Positions 32,058 through 40,374 of a stretch of 64,000 nt of DNA are shown in pieces (the first letter of the stretch is position 1; each line of letters opens with the position of its first letter). The position numbers and the translations under genes were made by a program. Source of the DNA: Alistipes sp. (GTDB lineage Bacteria; Bacteroidota; Bacteroidia; Bacteroidales; Rikenellaceae); contig JAFYQI010000008.1 of the NCBI GenBank assembly GCA_017547175.1, forward strand, positions 611,442 through 675,441, given 5' to 3'. Under the pieces are notes generated by a model that was not told the DNA's origin, made no database searches, and saw nothing but the letters and a program-made list of their open reading frames with translations.

Positions 32058-33986
32058 ATGATTTCACTCGATAATCTCACCGTCTCTTATGGCGGTTGGA
32101 CCCTTTTTGATAATATCTCGTTTTTGATCAACCCCAAAGACCGCATTGGTCTGGTGGGGCGAAATGGCGCGGGTAAGACAACGTTGTTGCGTCTGATCAT
32201 GGGAGAGCAGCAACCCACATCGGGTGCTGTGACAATTGGTGCGGAGTGTACGCTTGGCTACCTACCCCAAACTATGCGTGTGCATGATACGACCTCGTTG
32301 GTCGAGGAGACCGCTAAAGCCTTCGAGGAGGTCAATGCTTTGGAGCGCGAGATCGGATCGTTGACGGCCGAGATCGCGGAGCGTACCGATTATGAGAGTG
32401 ACTCGTATGCCGACCTTTTGCATCGACTCAATGAGGCGCAGGATCGCTTTGCGATTCTCGGTGGTGATACGCGCGAGGCGGATATCGAAAAGACCTTGTT
32501 GGGTCTGGGCTTCAAGCGAAGTGATTTTGGCCGTCCCACGGCTGAATTCTCGGGAGGATGGCGTATGCGTATCGAGTTGGCGAAACTGTTGTTGCGTCGC
32601 CCTTCGATCTTCCTGTTGGATGAGCCGACCAACCACCTTGATATCGAGTCAATCCAGTGGCTGGAGGAGTATTTGAAGAACTATAGCGGTGCTGTACTTC
32701 TGATTTCACATGACCGCGCCTTTTTGGATAATGTGACAACGCGTACCGTGGAACTCTCGCTAGGCAGGGTAACCGATTATAAAGTTCCCTACTCGAAATA
32801 TGTCGAACTGCGTCGTGAGCGTCGTGAGCAGCAGAAGGCTGCCTATGAAAATCAGCAGCGCATGATCGAGAAAACCGAGGAGTTTATCGAAAAGTTCCGC
32901 TATAAGCCGACCAAATCGAACCAGGTGCAGTCGCGCATCAAGCAGCTCGAAAAACTCGATCGTCTGGAGATCGAGGAGGAGGATCTGGCCCACCTGAATA
33001 TCAAATTCCCGCCTGCACCTCGTTCGGGACAGGTTGTGGCTGAAATTAAAGAGGCCGGTATGTCGTTCGGTGCAAAGCATGTCTTCTCGGGGGCGGAGTT
33101 CACGATCGAGAAGGGTGATCGTATTGCATTGGTTGGACGCAACGGCGAGGGAAAAACCACGTTGGCCCGAATGCTTGTCGGCGAATTGACTCCGACCGAA
33201 GGCTCGATTCGGTTGGGCGCCAATGTAAATATCGGCTATTATGCCCAGAATCAAGATGATTTGATGGATGGTGAATTCACCGTCTTCGACACCTTGGATC
33301 GAGTGGCGGTAGGTGATATTCGTACCCGTTTGCGCGATATTCTGGGAGCCTTTCTCTTCCGCGGCGAAGATATCGACAAAAAGGTCAAGGTGCTCTCGGG
33401 TGGCGAACGCTCGCGTCTGGCCATGGCCCGCATGATGCTCGAGCCGCGCAACTTATTGGTGCTTGACGAGCCGACGAACCATATGGATATGCGCTCGAAA
33501 GATATTTTGAAAGAGGCGATCCTGAAGTATGACGGAACGGTAGTCGTAGTATCGCACGACCGTGAATTTTTGGATGGAATGGTCGATAAGATCTACGAAT
33601 TCCGTGACGGAGGGGTACAGGAGTATTTGGGAGGTATCTACTACTTTTTGGAAAAGCGTAAGTTGGCTTCGTTGCAAGAGATTGAGCGTCATGATAAGCC
33701 GACTGCGGTGGCACCTGCTAAGGAGAGTGTCGGCAAATTGAGTTACGAACAAAAAAAGGAGCAGGAAAAACTGTTGCGTAAGTTGCGTAAGCAGGTGGAG
33801 ACAATCGAGAGCGAACTCGCCTCCGTTGAGCAACAGATTGCTTCGTACGATGCCCGTTTTGCCACTGCCACCGAGTATGTTGAGGCGGACTATAAAGCCT
33901 ATAACGACCTGAAGGCGCACTACGACCACCTGATGCATGAGTGGGAGAAGGCGTCGTATGAGGTGGAGATTGTCGAAGAAGGCTAA
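32058..33986 (+). CDS. ABC-F family ribosome-associated ATPase
   Basis: Encodes 642 residues from MISLDNLTVSYGGWTLFDNI. Two ABC domains share one chain: GRNGAGKTTLLR, FSGGWRMRIELAKLLL, LLDEPTNHLDIES; and GRNGEGKTTLARM, LSGGERSRLAMARMML, LVLDEPTNHMD. A linker (~240-320) with charged helices (the P-site tRNA interaction motif region) joins them, and a C-terminal coiled coil (~560-640) follows, as in Uup/YdiF-type members. No membrane segments. Such proteins resolve stalled ribosomes; a few protect against antibiotics, but nothing here shows that. Confidence 0.92.
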   Translation: MISLDNLTVSYGGWTLFDNISFLINPKDRIGLVGRNGAGKTTLLRLIMGEQQPTSGAVTIGAECTLGYLPQTMRVHDTTSLVEETAKAFEEVNALEREIGSLTAEIAERTDYESDSYADLLHRLNEAQDRFAILGGDTREADIEKTLLGLGFKRSDFGRPTAEFSGGWRMRIELAKLLLRRPSIFLLDEPTNHLDIESIQWLEEYLKNYSGAVLLISHDRAFLDNVTTRTVELSLGRVTDYKVPYSKYVELRRERREQQKAAYENQQRMIEKTEEFIEKFRYKPTKSNQVQSRIKQLEKLDRLEIEEEDLAHLNIKFPPAPRSGQVVAEIKEAGMSFGAKHVFSGAEFTIEKGDRIALVGRNGEGKTTLARMLVGELTPTEGSIRLGANVNIGYYAQNQDDLMDGEFTVFDTLDRVAVGDIRTRLRDILGAFLFRGEDIDKKVKVLSGGERSRLAMARMMLEPRNLLVLDEPTNHMDMRSKDILKEAILKYDGTVVVVSHDREFLDGMVDKIYEFRDGGVQEYLGGIYYFLEKRKLASLQEIERHDKPTAVAPAKESVGKLSYEQKKEQEKLLRKLRKQVETIESELASVEQQIASYDARFATATEYVEADYKAYNDLKAHYDHLMHEWEKASYEVEIVEEG

Positions 33987-34029
33987 ATTTGCTTGCCCAA
34001 ACAACGATTAAATATTTACACACAACAAT

Positions 34030-34761
34030 ATGGCTGATAATTTGATTTTCGGAATTCGACCCGTGGCCGAGGCCATCGAAGCTCGCCAGCAGATCGAGAA
34101 ACTTTATATCCGCAAGGGTGCCGAGGGCCCGTTGATGCAGGAGCTGAAGGATCTTATCGCTCGTCACCGATTGCGCTACCAAGAGGTGCCGGTCGAAAAA
34201 CTCAATCGCCTCACGAAGGGTAACCATCAGGGTGTCGTAGCACAAACGGCCTTGATTGCCTATGTCGAGTTGGAGGATATTTTGGCACGTGTCCCCGAGG
34301 ATGAGACGCCGCTTATCGTCGCATTCGACGGTGTGACCGATGTGCGCAATTTCGGAGCTATTGCCCGCTCGGCCGAGTGTGCCGGTGCACATGGTTTGAT
34401 TACTCCGCTCAAGAACTCGGCTCCGGTCAATGCGGAGGCGATCCGTTCGTCGGCAGGTGCTTTGAGTGTGATCCCCGTCACTCGTGTAGGCTCGATTCGT
34501 ATGACCCTTGCACAGTTGCAACAGGAGGGTTTCCAGATTGTGGCAGCCACCGAGAAGAGCCGCAAATTGCTCTACGATGCCGATTTCAAAAAACCGACCG
34601 TTTTGGTGATGGGTGCCGAGGATACAGGTATCTCGCCCGCTGTGCTGAAGCTTTGCGATGAGCAGCTCGCTATTCCTATGATCGGCCATATTGAGTCGCT
34701 CAACGTATCGGCTGCCGCCGCAGTGATGTTGTTTGAGGTAGTGCGCCAGCGCATCGGGTAG
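34030..34761 (+). CDS. rlmB: 23S rRNA (guanosine-2'-O-)-methyltransferase RlmB-type
   Basis: Encodes 243 residues of the SpoU/TrmH (SPOUT) class. An N-terminal substrate domain (NLIFGIRPVAEAIEA...) is followed by the knotted domain with its three motifs: NFGAIARSAECAGAHGLI, VMGAEDTGIS and IPMIGHIESLNVSAAAAVMLFE. It methylates a 23S rRNA ribose (G2251 in E. coli). The exact target could differ in this phylum. Confidence 0.92.
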   Translation: MADNLIFGIRPVAEAIEARQQIEKLYIRKGAEGPLMQELKDLIARHRLRYQEVPVEKLNRLTKGNHQGVVAQTALIAYVELEDILARVPEDETPLIVAFDGVTDVRNFGAIARSAECAGAHGLITPLKNSAPVNAEAIRSSAGALSVIPVTRVGSIRMTLAQLQQEGFQIVAATEKSRKLLYDADFKKPTVLVMGAEDTGISPAVLKLCDEQLAIPMIGHIESLNVSAAAAVMLFEVVRQRIG

Positions 34762-34928
34762 TTTTGAATTTTATGCGGTAGATTTTACTCTCCTTGTCCG
34801 GCCTGAATGGGCAGTACGATGTGTACAGCTCATCCGAACCGAACTACGGTCGAGGCAAAATCTGCTCGCCTAAAATCTCAAATCGGGAAAAGCTTCCCAT
34901 TCTTAATTCTTAATTTTGAATTTTAATT

Positions 34929-35480
34929 GTGATCGACAGCGAACTCACCCTAGTCTGTTCTCCGCGAGCGCGTCGCATCACCCTTTCGGTGCGTGCATCG
35001 GGCGAGGTGCGTCTAAGCTATCCGCGTTTTGCAACGCGCGAACAGGCATTGGCCTTCTACGACTCGAAACGCGATTGGGTGGAACGAGCTTTGCAGCGGG
35101 TGGGTGAACGCCGGCAGGCGATGCCTGTGGGGGGCGAGGAGGAGCAGCGTGCCGAGATTGAGCGTCTGCGCCGTCTGGCCAAGGAGGACCTTCCGCCTCG
35201 CATAGAACGTCTCTCGCAGCAGACCGGCCTGCGCTACACGAAGCTCTCGATTCGTGCAGCCCGCACCAAGTGGGGGAGTTGTTCCTCCCGAAATGCCATT
35301 TCGCTCAGCCTTTTTCTCATGCAGTTACCCGAAGCCTTGCGCGATTTTGTGATTTTGCACGAATTGTGTCATACGGTACATCACAACCACTCATCCCGTT
35401 TTCACGCCCTGCTCGACAGCCTGGTCGGCGGCCGCGAGAAGGAGTTGAATCGCTCACTGCGCAATTTTCGGATTCGATAA
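34929..35480 (+). CDS. YgjP-like zinc metallopeptidase
   Basis: Encodes 183 residues from a GTG. The C-terminal half carries TKWGSCSSRNAISLSLFL and the zinc motif HELCHTVHHNHSSRFH (HExxH with a downstream His), diagnostic of the YgjP/DUF45 family. The N-terminal RRITLSVRASGEVRLSYP is also family-typical. The 167-base gap before it holds only AT-rich direct repeats (TTAATT), so it may have its own weak promoter. Substrate unknown. Confidence 0.9.
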   Translation: MIDSELTLVCSPRARRITLSVRASGEVRLSYPRFATREQALAFYDSKRDWVERALQRVGERRQAMPVGGEEEQRAEIERLRRLAKEDLPPRIERLSQQTGLRYTKLSIRAARTKWGSCSSRNAISLSLFLMQLPEALRDFVILHELCHTVHHNHSSRFHALLDSLVGGREKELNRSLRNFRIR

Positions 35481-35518
35481 TTTGACAATCCCATCATATG
35501 TTAGAGTAATATACATTT

Positions 35519-36403
35519 ATGAAACACTTTTATGTTTTCCCGGGTCAGGGTGCTCAATATACCGGTATGGGCAAGGACCTCTATGATAACAATGCCGAGG
35601 TGCGCGCGATGATGGAGCGTGCCAATGAAATTTTAGGCTTTCGTCTCACCGATATTATGTTCGAGGGTACGGCCGAGGAGCTTCGTCAGACGAAGGTGAC
35701 CCAACCTGCCGTCTTCCTGCACTCGGTGGCCATGGCCAAGGCGCTCAGCGTAGTGCCCGATGCGGTGGCAGGCCACTCGCTTGGTGAATTCTCGGCGCTC
35801 GTGGTTGCCGGTGCACTCTCCTTTGAGGAGGGCCTGCGCCTGGTTTCAAAACGTGCTTTGTCCATGCAGGTCTGTTGTGAGGCCGTTCCCGGAGCGATGG
35901 CTGCGATCCTCGCCCTGGACGATGAGGTGGTTGAGGCGGTTTGTGCGGCTACGGAGGGTGTCGTGGTGGCGGCCAATTACAACTGTCCGGGGCAGCTGGT
36001 AATCTCGGGTGAGCAGGGTGCTGTTGAGGTGGCTTGTGTGAAGGCCAAGGAGGCCGGTGCTCGCAGAGCGATGCCGCTTCCCGTGGGTGGTGCGTTCCAC
36101 TCGCCGTTGATGGAGCCAGCACGCAAAGAGTTGGCAATGGCGATTGCCGAGGCTGAGTTCTCGGCGCCCCGTTGTCCGATCTACCAGAATGTCGATGCAA
36201 AACCCCACACCGATCCTGAGCAGATCAAACAGAATCTGATAGCTCAACTGACATCCCCCGTGCGTTGGACGCAAACCGTGCAACAGATGGTAGCTGATGG
36301 AGTGGAGCAGATTACCGAATTGGGGCCTGGTGCAGTCTTGCAGGGGTTGGTACGCAAGGTGAGCGCGGATTTGCCTGTCGAGTCAAAATCGACCCTTGTA
36401 TAA
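35519..36403 (+). CDS. fabD: Malonyl-CoA:ACP transacylase
   Basis: Encodes 294 residues. It loads malonyl groups onto acyl carrier protein for fatty-acid synthesis. Seen: YVFPGQGAQYTGMGKDLYD, nucleophile Ser87 in AGHSLGEFSALV, the QVCCEAVPGAMAAILAL region, and the catalytic His in GGAFHSPLMEPA. Length is normal. Confidence 0.96.
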   Translation: MKHFYVFPGQGAQYTGMGKDLYDNNAEVRAMMERANEILGFRLTDIMFEGTAEELRQTKVTQPAVFLHSVAMAKALSVVPDAVAGHSLGEFSALVVAGALSFEEGLRLVSKRALSMQVCCEAVPGAMAAILALDDEVVEAVCAATEGVVVAANYNCPGQLVISGEQGAVEVACVKAKEAGARRAMPLPVGGAFHSPLMEPARKELAMAIAEAEFSAPRCPIYQNVDAKPHTDPEQIKQNLIAQLTSPVRWTQTVQQMVADGVEQITELGPGAVLQGLVRKVSADLPVESKSTLV

Positions 36404-36431
36404 TCTCGTCGTGAACAGGAAAGCAGTTCGA

Positions 36432-36470
36432 AAATCGGAATTTGTTGCCAATCAACAGATTCCGATTTTT
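36432..36470 (+). terminator. Intrinsic terminator after fabD
   Basis: AAAATCGGAAT(TTGTTG) pairs with (CAACA)GATTCCGATTTT around CCAA, followed by TTTTTTG. Confidence 0.88.
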
Positions 36471-36518
36471 TGTTGCGAATGAGCGATGGAAATATATTAA
36501 ATAAATTTAAAAAAAGTA

Positions 36519-36549
36519 TTGGGTTTTTTAATTTTACTTTTTATATTTG
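36519..36549 (+). promoter_or_regulatory. Promoter of the ROK regulator
   Basis: TTG at 36519-36521, 20-nt spacer, perfect TATATTTG at 36542-36549; ATG at 36578. Confidence 0.75.
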
Positions 36550-36577
36550 CATGGTTAGTTAAGTAAATCATTTGCAT

Positions 36578-37807
36578 ATGACCTCTCTTACTGAATTTTT
36601 CGTCAAACATGAAGACGAAAGCGTAAAGGGTGTTACCCATAAGAATAGTATTATTAAGCGTAATATCATTGCGCACATGGCCGTTAATGGCGAGTGCACC
36701 CTCTCGGAACTCACGAAGGAACTCCATATCAGCGTACCTACGATTACCAAATTGGTGCAGGAGCTCGTAGATGAGAACATCGTGACCGATTTGGGTAAGG
36801 TAGAGACACCGGGTGGTCGTCGCCCCAATATCTTCGGTTTGGCCAATTCGGCCATCTATTTTGCCGGTGTTTATGTCGGTCGCGACAATATGCGCTTTGT
36901 GATCACCGATCTGCAAAATAACATCATCGTTGAGCATACTGATGCCACTTTCGAGCTGCAGGATCGTCCGCAGTGCTTCGAGCGAATATGCTCGGCTACC
37001 GAAGAGTTTATTGCCGGTAGCGGGATCGATCGTGACAAGATTCTTGGTATGGGTCTCTGCATTGTGGGTCGCGTGAATCCCGATACGGGTCGCAGCTACA
37101 AATATTTCACCTTCCTTGATCAATCGTTACGCGAGATCCTTGAGGAGCGCATCGGTCTGCATGTCTTGGTTGAGAACGATACCCGTGCGCGTTGCTATGC
37201 CGAGTATACGACTGGTAAGTCGAAGAATGAGAGCAACGTGTTATATCTCCACATGGGTCGTGGTGTGGCTATCGGTATTGTGATGGACGGTAAGCTCTAC
37301 TACGGCAAGAGTGGTTTTGCGGGAGAGTTTGGTCACATTCCTTTCTTCGATAACGAGATTATCTGCTCGTGTGGTAAGAAGGGCTGTCTGGAGACCGAGG
37401 TCTCGGGTATTGCCATCGAAGAGAAGATGTGCCGCGAAATCGAGAAGGGGGTTAATACGATTCTGCGTGAGCAGTACGCCCAGCGTAAGACGATTCATAT
37501 TGATGAGATCATTGCAGCGGCAAAAAATGACGATAATCTGTCGATCGAGTTGATCGAGGAGGCCGGCGAAAAGATGGGTAAGGCAGTGGCCTTCCTCATC
37601 AATACCTTCAATCCCGAGACCGTGATTGTGGGAGGTAATCTCGCCATGGCCGGTGATTATATCATGCTTCCCCTGAAGTCGGCGACCAACAAGTTCTCGC
37701 TCAATTTGGTCTATAAGGATACCAAGTTCCGTGTGTCGAAGATGAATGAGAATGCCGGAGCATGGGGTGTAGCGATGTTGATTCGCAACAAAATTATCGG
37801 TTTGTAG
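36578..37807 (+). CDS. ROK-family transcriptional regulator (NagC/XylR-type)
   Basis: Encodes 409 residues from MTSLTEFFVKHEDESVKG. Residues ~20-80 hold a winged helix (RNIIAHMAVNGECTLSELTKELHISVPTITKLV, in pieces). Residues ~95-400 are a ROK sugar-kinase-like domain: VGRDNMRFVITDL, GRGVAIGIVMDGKLYYG, GEFGHIPF and the zinc cluster CSCGKKGCLE. ROK repressors release DNA upon binding a sugar or sugar phosphate. The only downstream partner is an acetyltransferase 1 base after its stop, so its regulon must lie elsewhere, perhaps including the nearby nucleoside carrier. Confidence 0.9.
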   Translation: MTSLTEFFVKHEDESVKGVTHKNSIIKRNIIAHMAVNGECTLSELTKELHISVPTITKLVQELVDENIVTDLGKVETPGGRRPNIFGLANSAIYFAGVYVGRDNMRFVITDLQNNIIVEHTDATFELQDRPQCFERICSATEEFIAGSGIDRDKILGMGLCIVGRVNPDTGRSYKYFTFLDQSLREILEERIGLHVLVENDTRARCYAEYTTGKSKNESNVLYLHMGRGVAIGIVMDGKLYYGKSGFAGEFGHIPFFDNEIICSCGKKGCLETEVSGIAIEEKMCREIEKGVNTILREQYAQRKTIHIDEIIAAAKNDDNLSIELIEEAGEKMGKAVAFLINTFNPETVIVGGNLAMAGDYIMLPLKSATNKFSLNLVYKDTKFRVSKMNENAGAWGVAMLIRNKIIGL

Positions 37808-37808
37808 G

Positions 37809-38330
37809 ATGCACATCGAGGGGGAGAAGATTTGCCTGCGCGCTGTTGAGCCGGAGGATATATCGTGGATGTATCGTTGGGAGAACGATTCATCGATATG
37901 GGCCGTAAGCGGAACCATAGCCCCCTTCTCATGTCATCAACTGCAGCGTTTTCTCGAAGAGCAGCAATTTGACCTGCAGCAGACTCGTCAGCAACGTCTG
38001 ATGATCCAAACCCGCGACGACGGACGCGTTGTGGGTGCTCTGGATCTTTTTGAGCTCGATCTGTTGCATCGGCGTGCCGGCATCGGAATTTTGATTGCAG
38101 ATCCCGAGGATCGTGAACAGGGCTATGCCAAAGATGCTGTTCAAGCCATTGTGCGTTATGCGCATGAGGTGTTGGGCCTTCACCAGCTATGGTGCAATGT
38201 AGGAGCCGAGAATCGAGCGAGTCGCGCCCTGTTTGCCGGGTGCGGATTCGAGGAGTGTGGCGTAAAGCGACAGTGGTTGCGTACCGCGCAAGGGTGGCAA
38301 GATGAGATCTTGCTGCAAAAGATCTTGTAG
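37809..38330 (+). CDS. GNAT-family N-acetyltransferase
   Basis: Encodes 173 residues, starting 1 base after the ROK stop. The fold is recognisable from ICLRAVEPEDISWMYRWEND at the start, VVGALDLFELD, the acetyl-CoA loop EDREQGYAKDAVQAIVRYA (Q/RxxGxA) and NRASRALFAGCGFEECG. This resembles RimJ/RimL or SpeG-like enzymes (Acetyltransf_3). The acceptor is not known. Confidence 0.88.
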   Translation: MHIEGEKICLRAVEPEDISWMYRWENDSSIWAVSGTIAPFSCHQLQRFLEEQQFDLQQTRQQRLMIQTRDDGRVVGALDLFELDLLHRRAGIGILIADPEDREQGYAKDAVQAIVRYAHEVLGLHQLWCNVGAENRASRALFAGCGFEECGVKRQWLRTAQGWQDEILLQKIL

Positions 38331-38381
38331 GGAGCGCAAGTAGGCTGGGTATGGTGAGGCTGTAGAGCCGGATAAGAAACA

Positions 38382-38412
38382 AAAAAAGGATGACCGTTAA
38401 GTCATCCTTTTT
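38382..38412. terminator. Bidirectional terminator
   Basis: AAAAAAGGATGAC / GTCATCCTTTTT with a CGTTAA loop, between the acetyltransferase (+) and the 3' end of tRNA-Gln (-). Confidence 0.88.
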
Positions 38413-38414
38413 AG

Positions 38415-38485
38415 TTGAGCTACCAGGATTCGAACCTAGAATAACAGGACCAGAATCTGTTGTGTTACCATTACACCATAGCTCA
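38415..38485 (-). tRNA. tRNA-Gln (CTG)
   Basis: Acceptor TGAGCTA/TAGCTCA, anticodon loop TTCTGGT giving CTG, T-loop GTTCGAATC. One mismatch (A-C) is at the base of the anticodon loop. No CCA is encoded. Confidence 0.9.
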
Positions 38486-38503
38486 ATGTCCCTTTCGACG
38501 ATG

Positions 38504-38534
38504 CAAAAGTAGAACTAATTTTTGCAAATGCCAA
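38504..38534 (-). promoter_or_regulatory. Promoter of tRNA-Gln
   Basis: Minus strand: TTG (complement of 38532-38534), 20-nt spacer, TACTTTTG (complement of 38504-38511), 18 bases before the tRNA. Confidence 0.7.
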
Positions 38535-38624
38535 GAAAAATCAAAAAAAAATTTCATATATTTGTTATTCGGGTGGCTCGAAAAGTGTCATAAAGACTGG
38601 AAATATACATTAAATCAAACGATT

Positions 38625-39890
38625 ATGAGAATTAAGTTTCGTCTGACCGTCATGAACTTTCTGCAGTATGCCGTATGGGGATCCTATCTTACTTCGATGG
38701 GTTCGTTCCTCGTAGGGGTAGGATTGGCTTCAAAGATCGGTCTGTTTTATGCCATGCAGGGTATCGTGTCGCTCTTCATGCCGGCTATTATCGGTATCTT
38801 GGCCGACCGTTGGATTCAGGCTCAGCGTCTGCTCGGCATCTGTCATGCGTTGGCGGCCCTTTTCATTGCCGGTGCCGGTTACTATGCGTTGAGTGCAGGG
38901 GGTGCGGTTGATTTTGGCACACTTTTCACGTTATACTCGTTGAGTGTGGCCTTCTATATGCCGACCATTGCTCTCTCTAATTCGGTAGCCTATAGCGTGC
39001 TCGAAAGCAACCACTTCGATACGGTCAAATCCTTCCCGCCCATCCGAGTTTGGGGTACGATCGGTTTTATTTGTGCCATGCTTGTTTGCGATATGGCCGG
39101 ATTCCAGACGACCTATATGCAGTTCATGCAGTGTGCTGTGTTGGGCCTGGTGTTGGGTGTATATGCCTTTACGTTGCCGGCTTGTCCCACCAACCGTGGT
39201 GGCGAACAAAAATCGCTTGTTGAGGCGCTGGGATTACGAGCGTTTACCCTTTTCAAGCAGAAAAAGATGGCAATCTTCTTCATCTTCTCTATGTTGTTGG
39301 GCGTTTCACTCCAGATTACCAACGGCTTTGCCAACCCCTTCATCACCTCGTTCCGTGAGATTCCCGAGTTTGCATCGACCTTTGGTGCAAACCACGCAAA
39401 TGCTTTGATCTCGCTCTCGCAGGTTTCGGAGACGCTTTGCATTCTCTTGATCCCCTTCTGCCTGAAACGTTTCGGTATTAAGAACGTGATGCTGATGGCC
39501 ATGTTCGCCTGGGTGCTGCGTTTTGGCCTCTTTGGTGTGGGCAATCCGGGTAGCGGTGTTTGGATGTTCATCCTCTCGATGATTGTCTATGGCGTTGCCT
39601 TTGATTTCTTCAATATCTCGGGTTCGCTCTTCGTCAACAAGGAGACCGACACAACGATCCGCGCCAGCGCACAGGGCCTCTTTATGATTATGACCAACGG
39701 TATTGGTGCCACCATCGGTACGTTGGGTGCACAAGCCGTAGTAAACCACTTCGTCTATGCCCAGTCCGACCCTGCAACACAGGTCGCAGGATGGTCGACA
39801 TCGTGGCTGCTCTTCGCCGCTTACGCATTGGTTGTAGCCCTGCTCTTCGCCCTTGTTTTCAAATACAAGCACACGCGCGAAGAGGCCTGA
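38625..39890 (+). CDS. Nucleoside:proton symporter (NupG/XapB-type MFS)
   Basis: Encodes 421 residues from MRIKFRLTVMNFLQYAVWGSYLTSMGSFL (in pieces), chosen because the longer frame crosses tRNA-Gln. Twelve membrane helices fit the major facilitator fold, and the opening plus GLFYAMQGIVSLFMPAIIG and VYGVAFDFFNISGSLFVN match the nucleoside:H+ symporter family. It imports nucleosides across the inner membrane. TATATTTG at 38557-38564 is a likely -7 element, without a clear -33. The nearby ROK regulator could control it, but that is inference. Confidence 0.9.
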   Translation: MRIKFRLTVMNFLQYAVWGSYLTSMGSFLVGVGLASKIGLFYAMQGIVSLFMPAIIGILADRWIQAQRLLGICHALAALFIAGAGYYALSAGGAVDFGTLFTLYSLSVAFYMPTIALSNSVAYSVLESNHFDTVKSFPPIRVWGTIGFICAMLVCDMAGFQTTYMQFMQCAVLGLVLGVYAFTLPACPTNRGGEQKSLVEALGLRAFTLFKQKKMAIFFIFSMLLGVSLQITNGFANPFITSFREIPEFASTFGANHANALISLSQVSETLCILLIPFCLKRFGIKNVMLMAMFAWVLRFGLFGVGNPGSGVWMFILSMIVYGVAFDFFNISGSLFVNKETDTTIRASAQGLFMIMTNGIGATIGTLGAQAVVNHFVYAQSDPATQVAGWSTSWLLFAAYALVVALLFALVFKYKHTREEA

Positions 39891-39923
39891 TAGTCTGTTT
39901 TGATCGAAAGATTGCGCATATGG

Positions 39924-39955
39924 AAAATGTCCGTCCTTTTGGGGGCGGACATTTT
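39924..39955 (+). terminator. Terminator after the nucleoside symporter
   Basis: AAAATGTCCG / CGGACATTTT stem with a 12-base loop, followed by TGTTTTGG. Confidence 0.85.
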
Positions 39956-39989
39956 GTTTTGGCATTGGATTTGTTCTTTCTTTGCACAG

Positions 39990-40109
39990 CTGCAGATCAG
40001 CAACTGCAGTGAGGTTTCTTCATTTATTTAAGTTTGGGTTAGTAGTTTTAGGGAGGTGCAATGCTTCCCGAAGGCGAGCGGCAGTCGTGATGACTCCCGC
40101 TCGTTTTTT
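39990..40109 (+). ncRNA. Candidate small RNA 1
   Basis: The 484-base gap 39891-40374 has no protein gene. This part follows TTTG (about 39953-39956), a 20-nt spacer and TTTCTTTG (39977-39984), a near-consensus promoter. The RNA would hold CTGCAG..CTGCAG (39991-40018), a GGGAG/CTTCCC hairpin (~40051-40069) and end at CGAGCGG/CCGCTCG (40075-40103) followed by TTTTTT. Nothing more identifies its class. Confidence 0.4.
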
Positions 40110-40194
40110 GTGTTAGGCAGTTTGGGGCATGAAAAGAGATGATCGGCATCACGACCTACATTTTACACGTCTTATCTCGAAAAAAAGATAAAAA

Positions 40195-40215
40195 AAAGGT
40201 GGGTGTCCACCTTTT
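40195..40215 (+). terminator. Isolated terminator-like hairpin
   Basis: AAAAGGTGG / CCACCTTTT with a short loop between the two small-RNA candidates. It could end read-through from the first or be a leftover. Confidence 0.4.
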
Positions 40216-40260
40216 CTGATGATTTGTGCACCTTTTTGGCTGAGGAAAGTGCAATCTTTG

Positions 40261-40355
40261 CACCAACGAAGTAGTCCTTATTGGATTAGCTTCGATAGGC
40301 TGAGTTAGTTAAGTGGCAAGGGGCTGTTGGTGAGAACTACAGTCCCTTGTTTATT
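40261..40355 (+). ncRNA. Candidate small RNA 2 with possible pseudoknot
   Basis: Two strong hairpins follow each other: CGAAG-TAGTCC/GGATTA-(G)-CTTCG (40267-40296) and CAAGGGGCTGT/ACAGTCCCTTG (40317-40349), the second followed by TTTATTGTGCTT. CACCAAC at 40261-40267 is fully complementary to GTTGGTG at 40326-40332, in the second hairpin's loop region. The upstream AATCTTTG (40253-40260) is one base off the -7 consensus and has no well-spaced -33. It lies at the 3' side of the hybrid kinase gene on the opposite strand. Confidence 0.4.
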
Positions 40356-40374
40356 GTGCTTCCGCAACAGGGCC

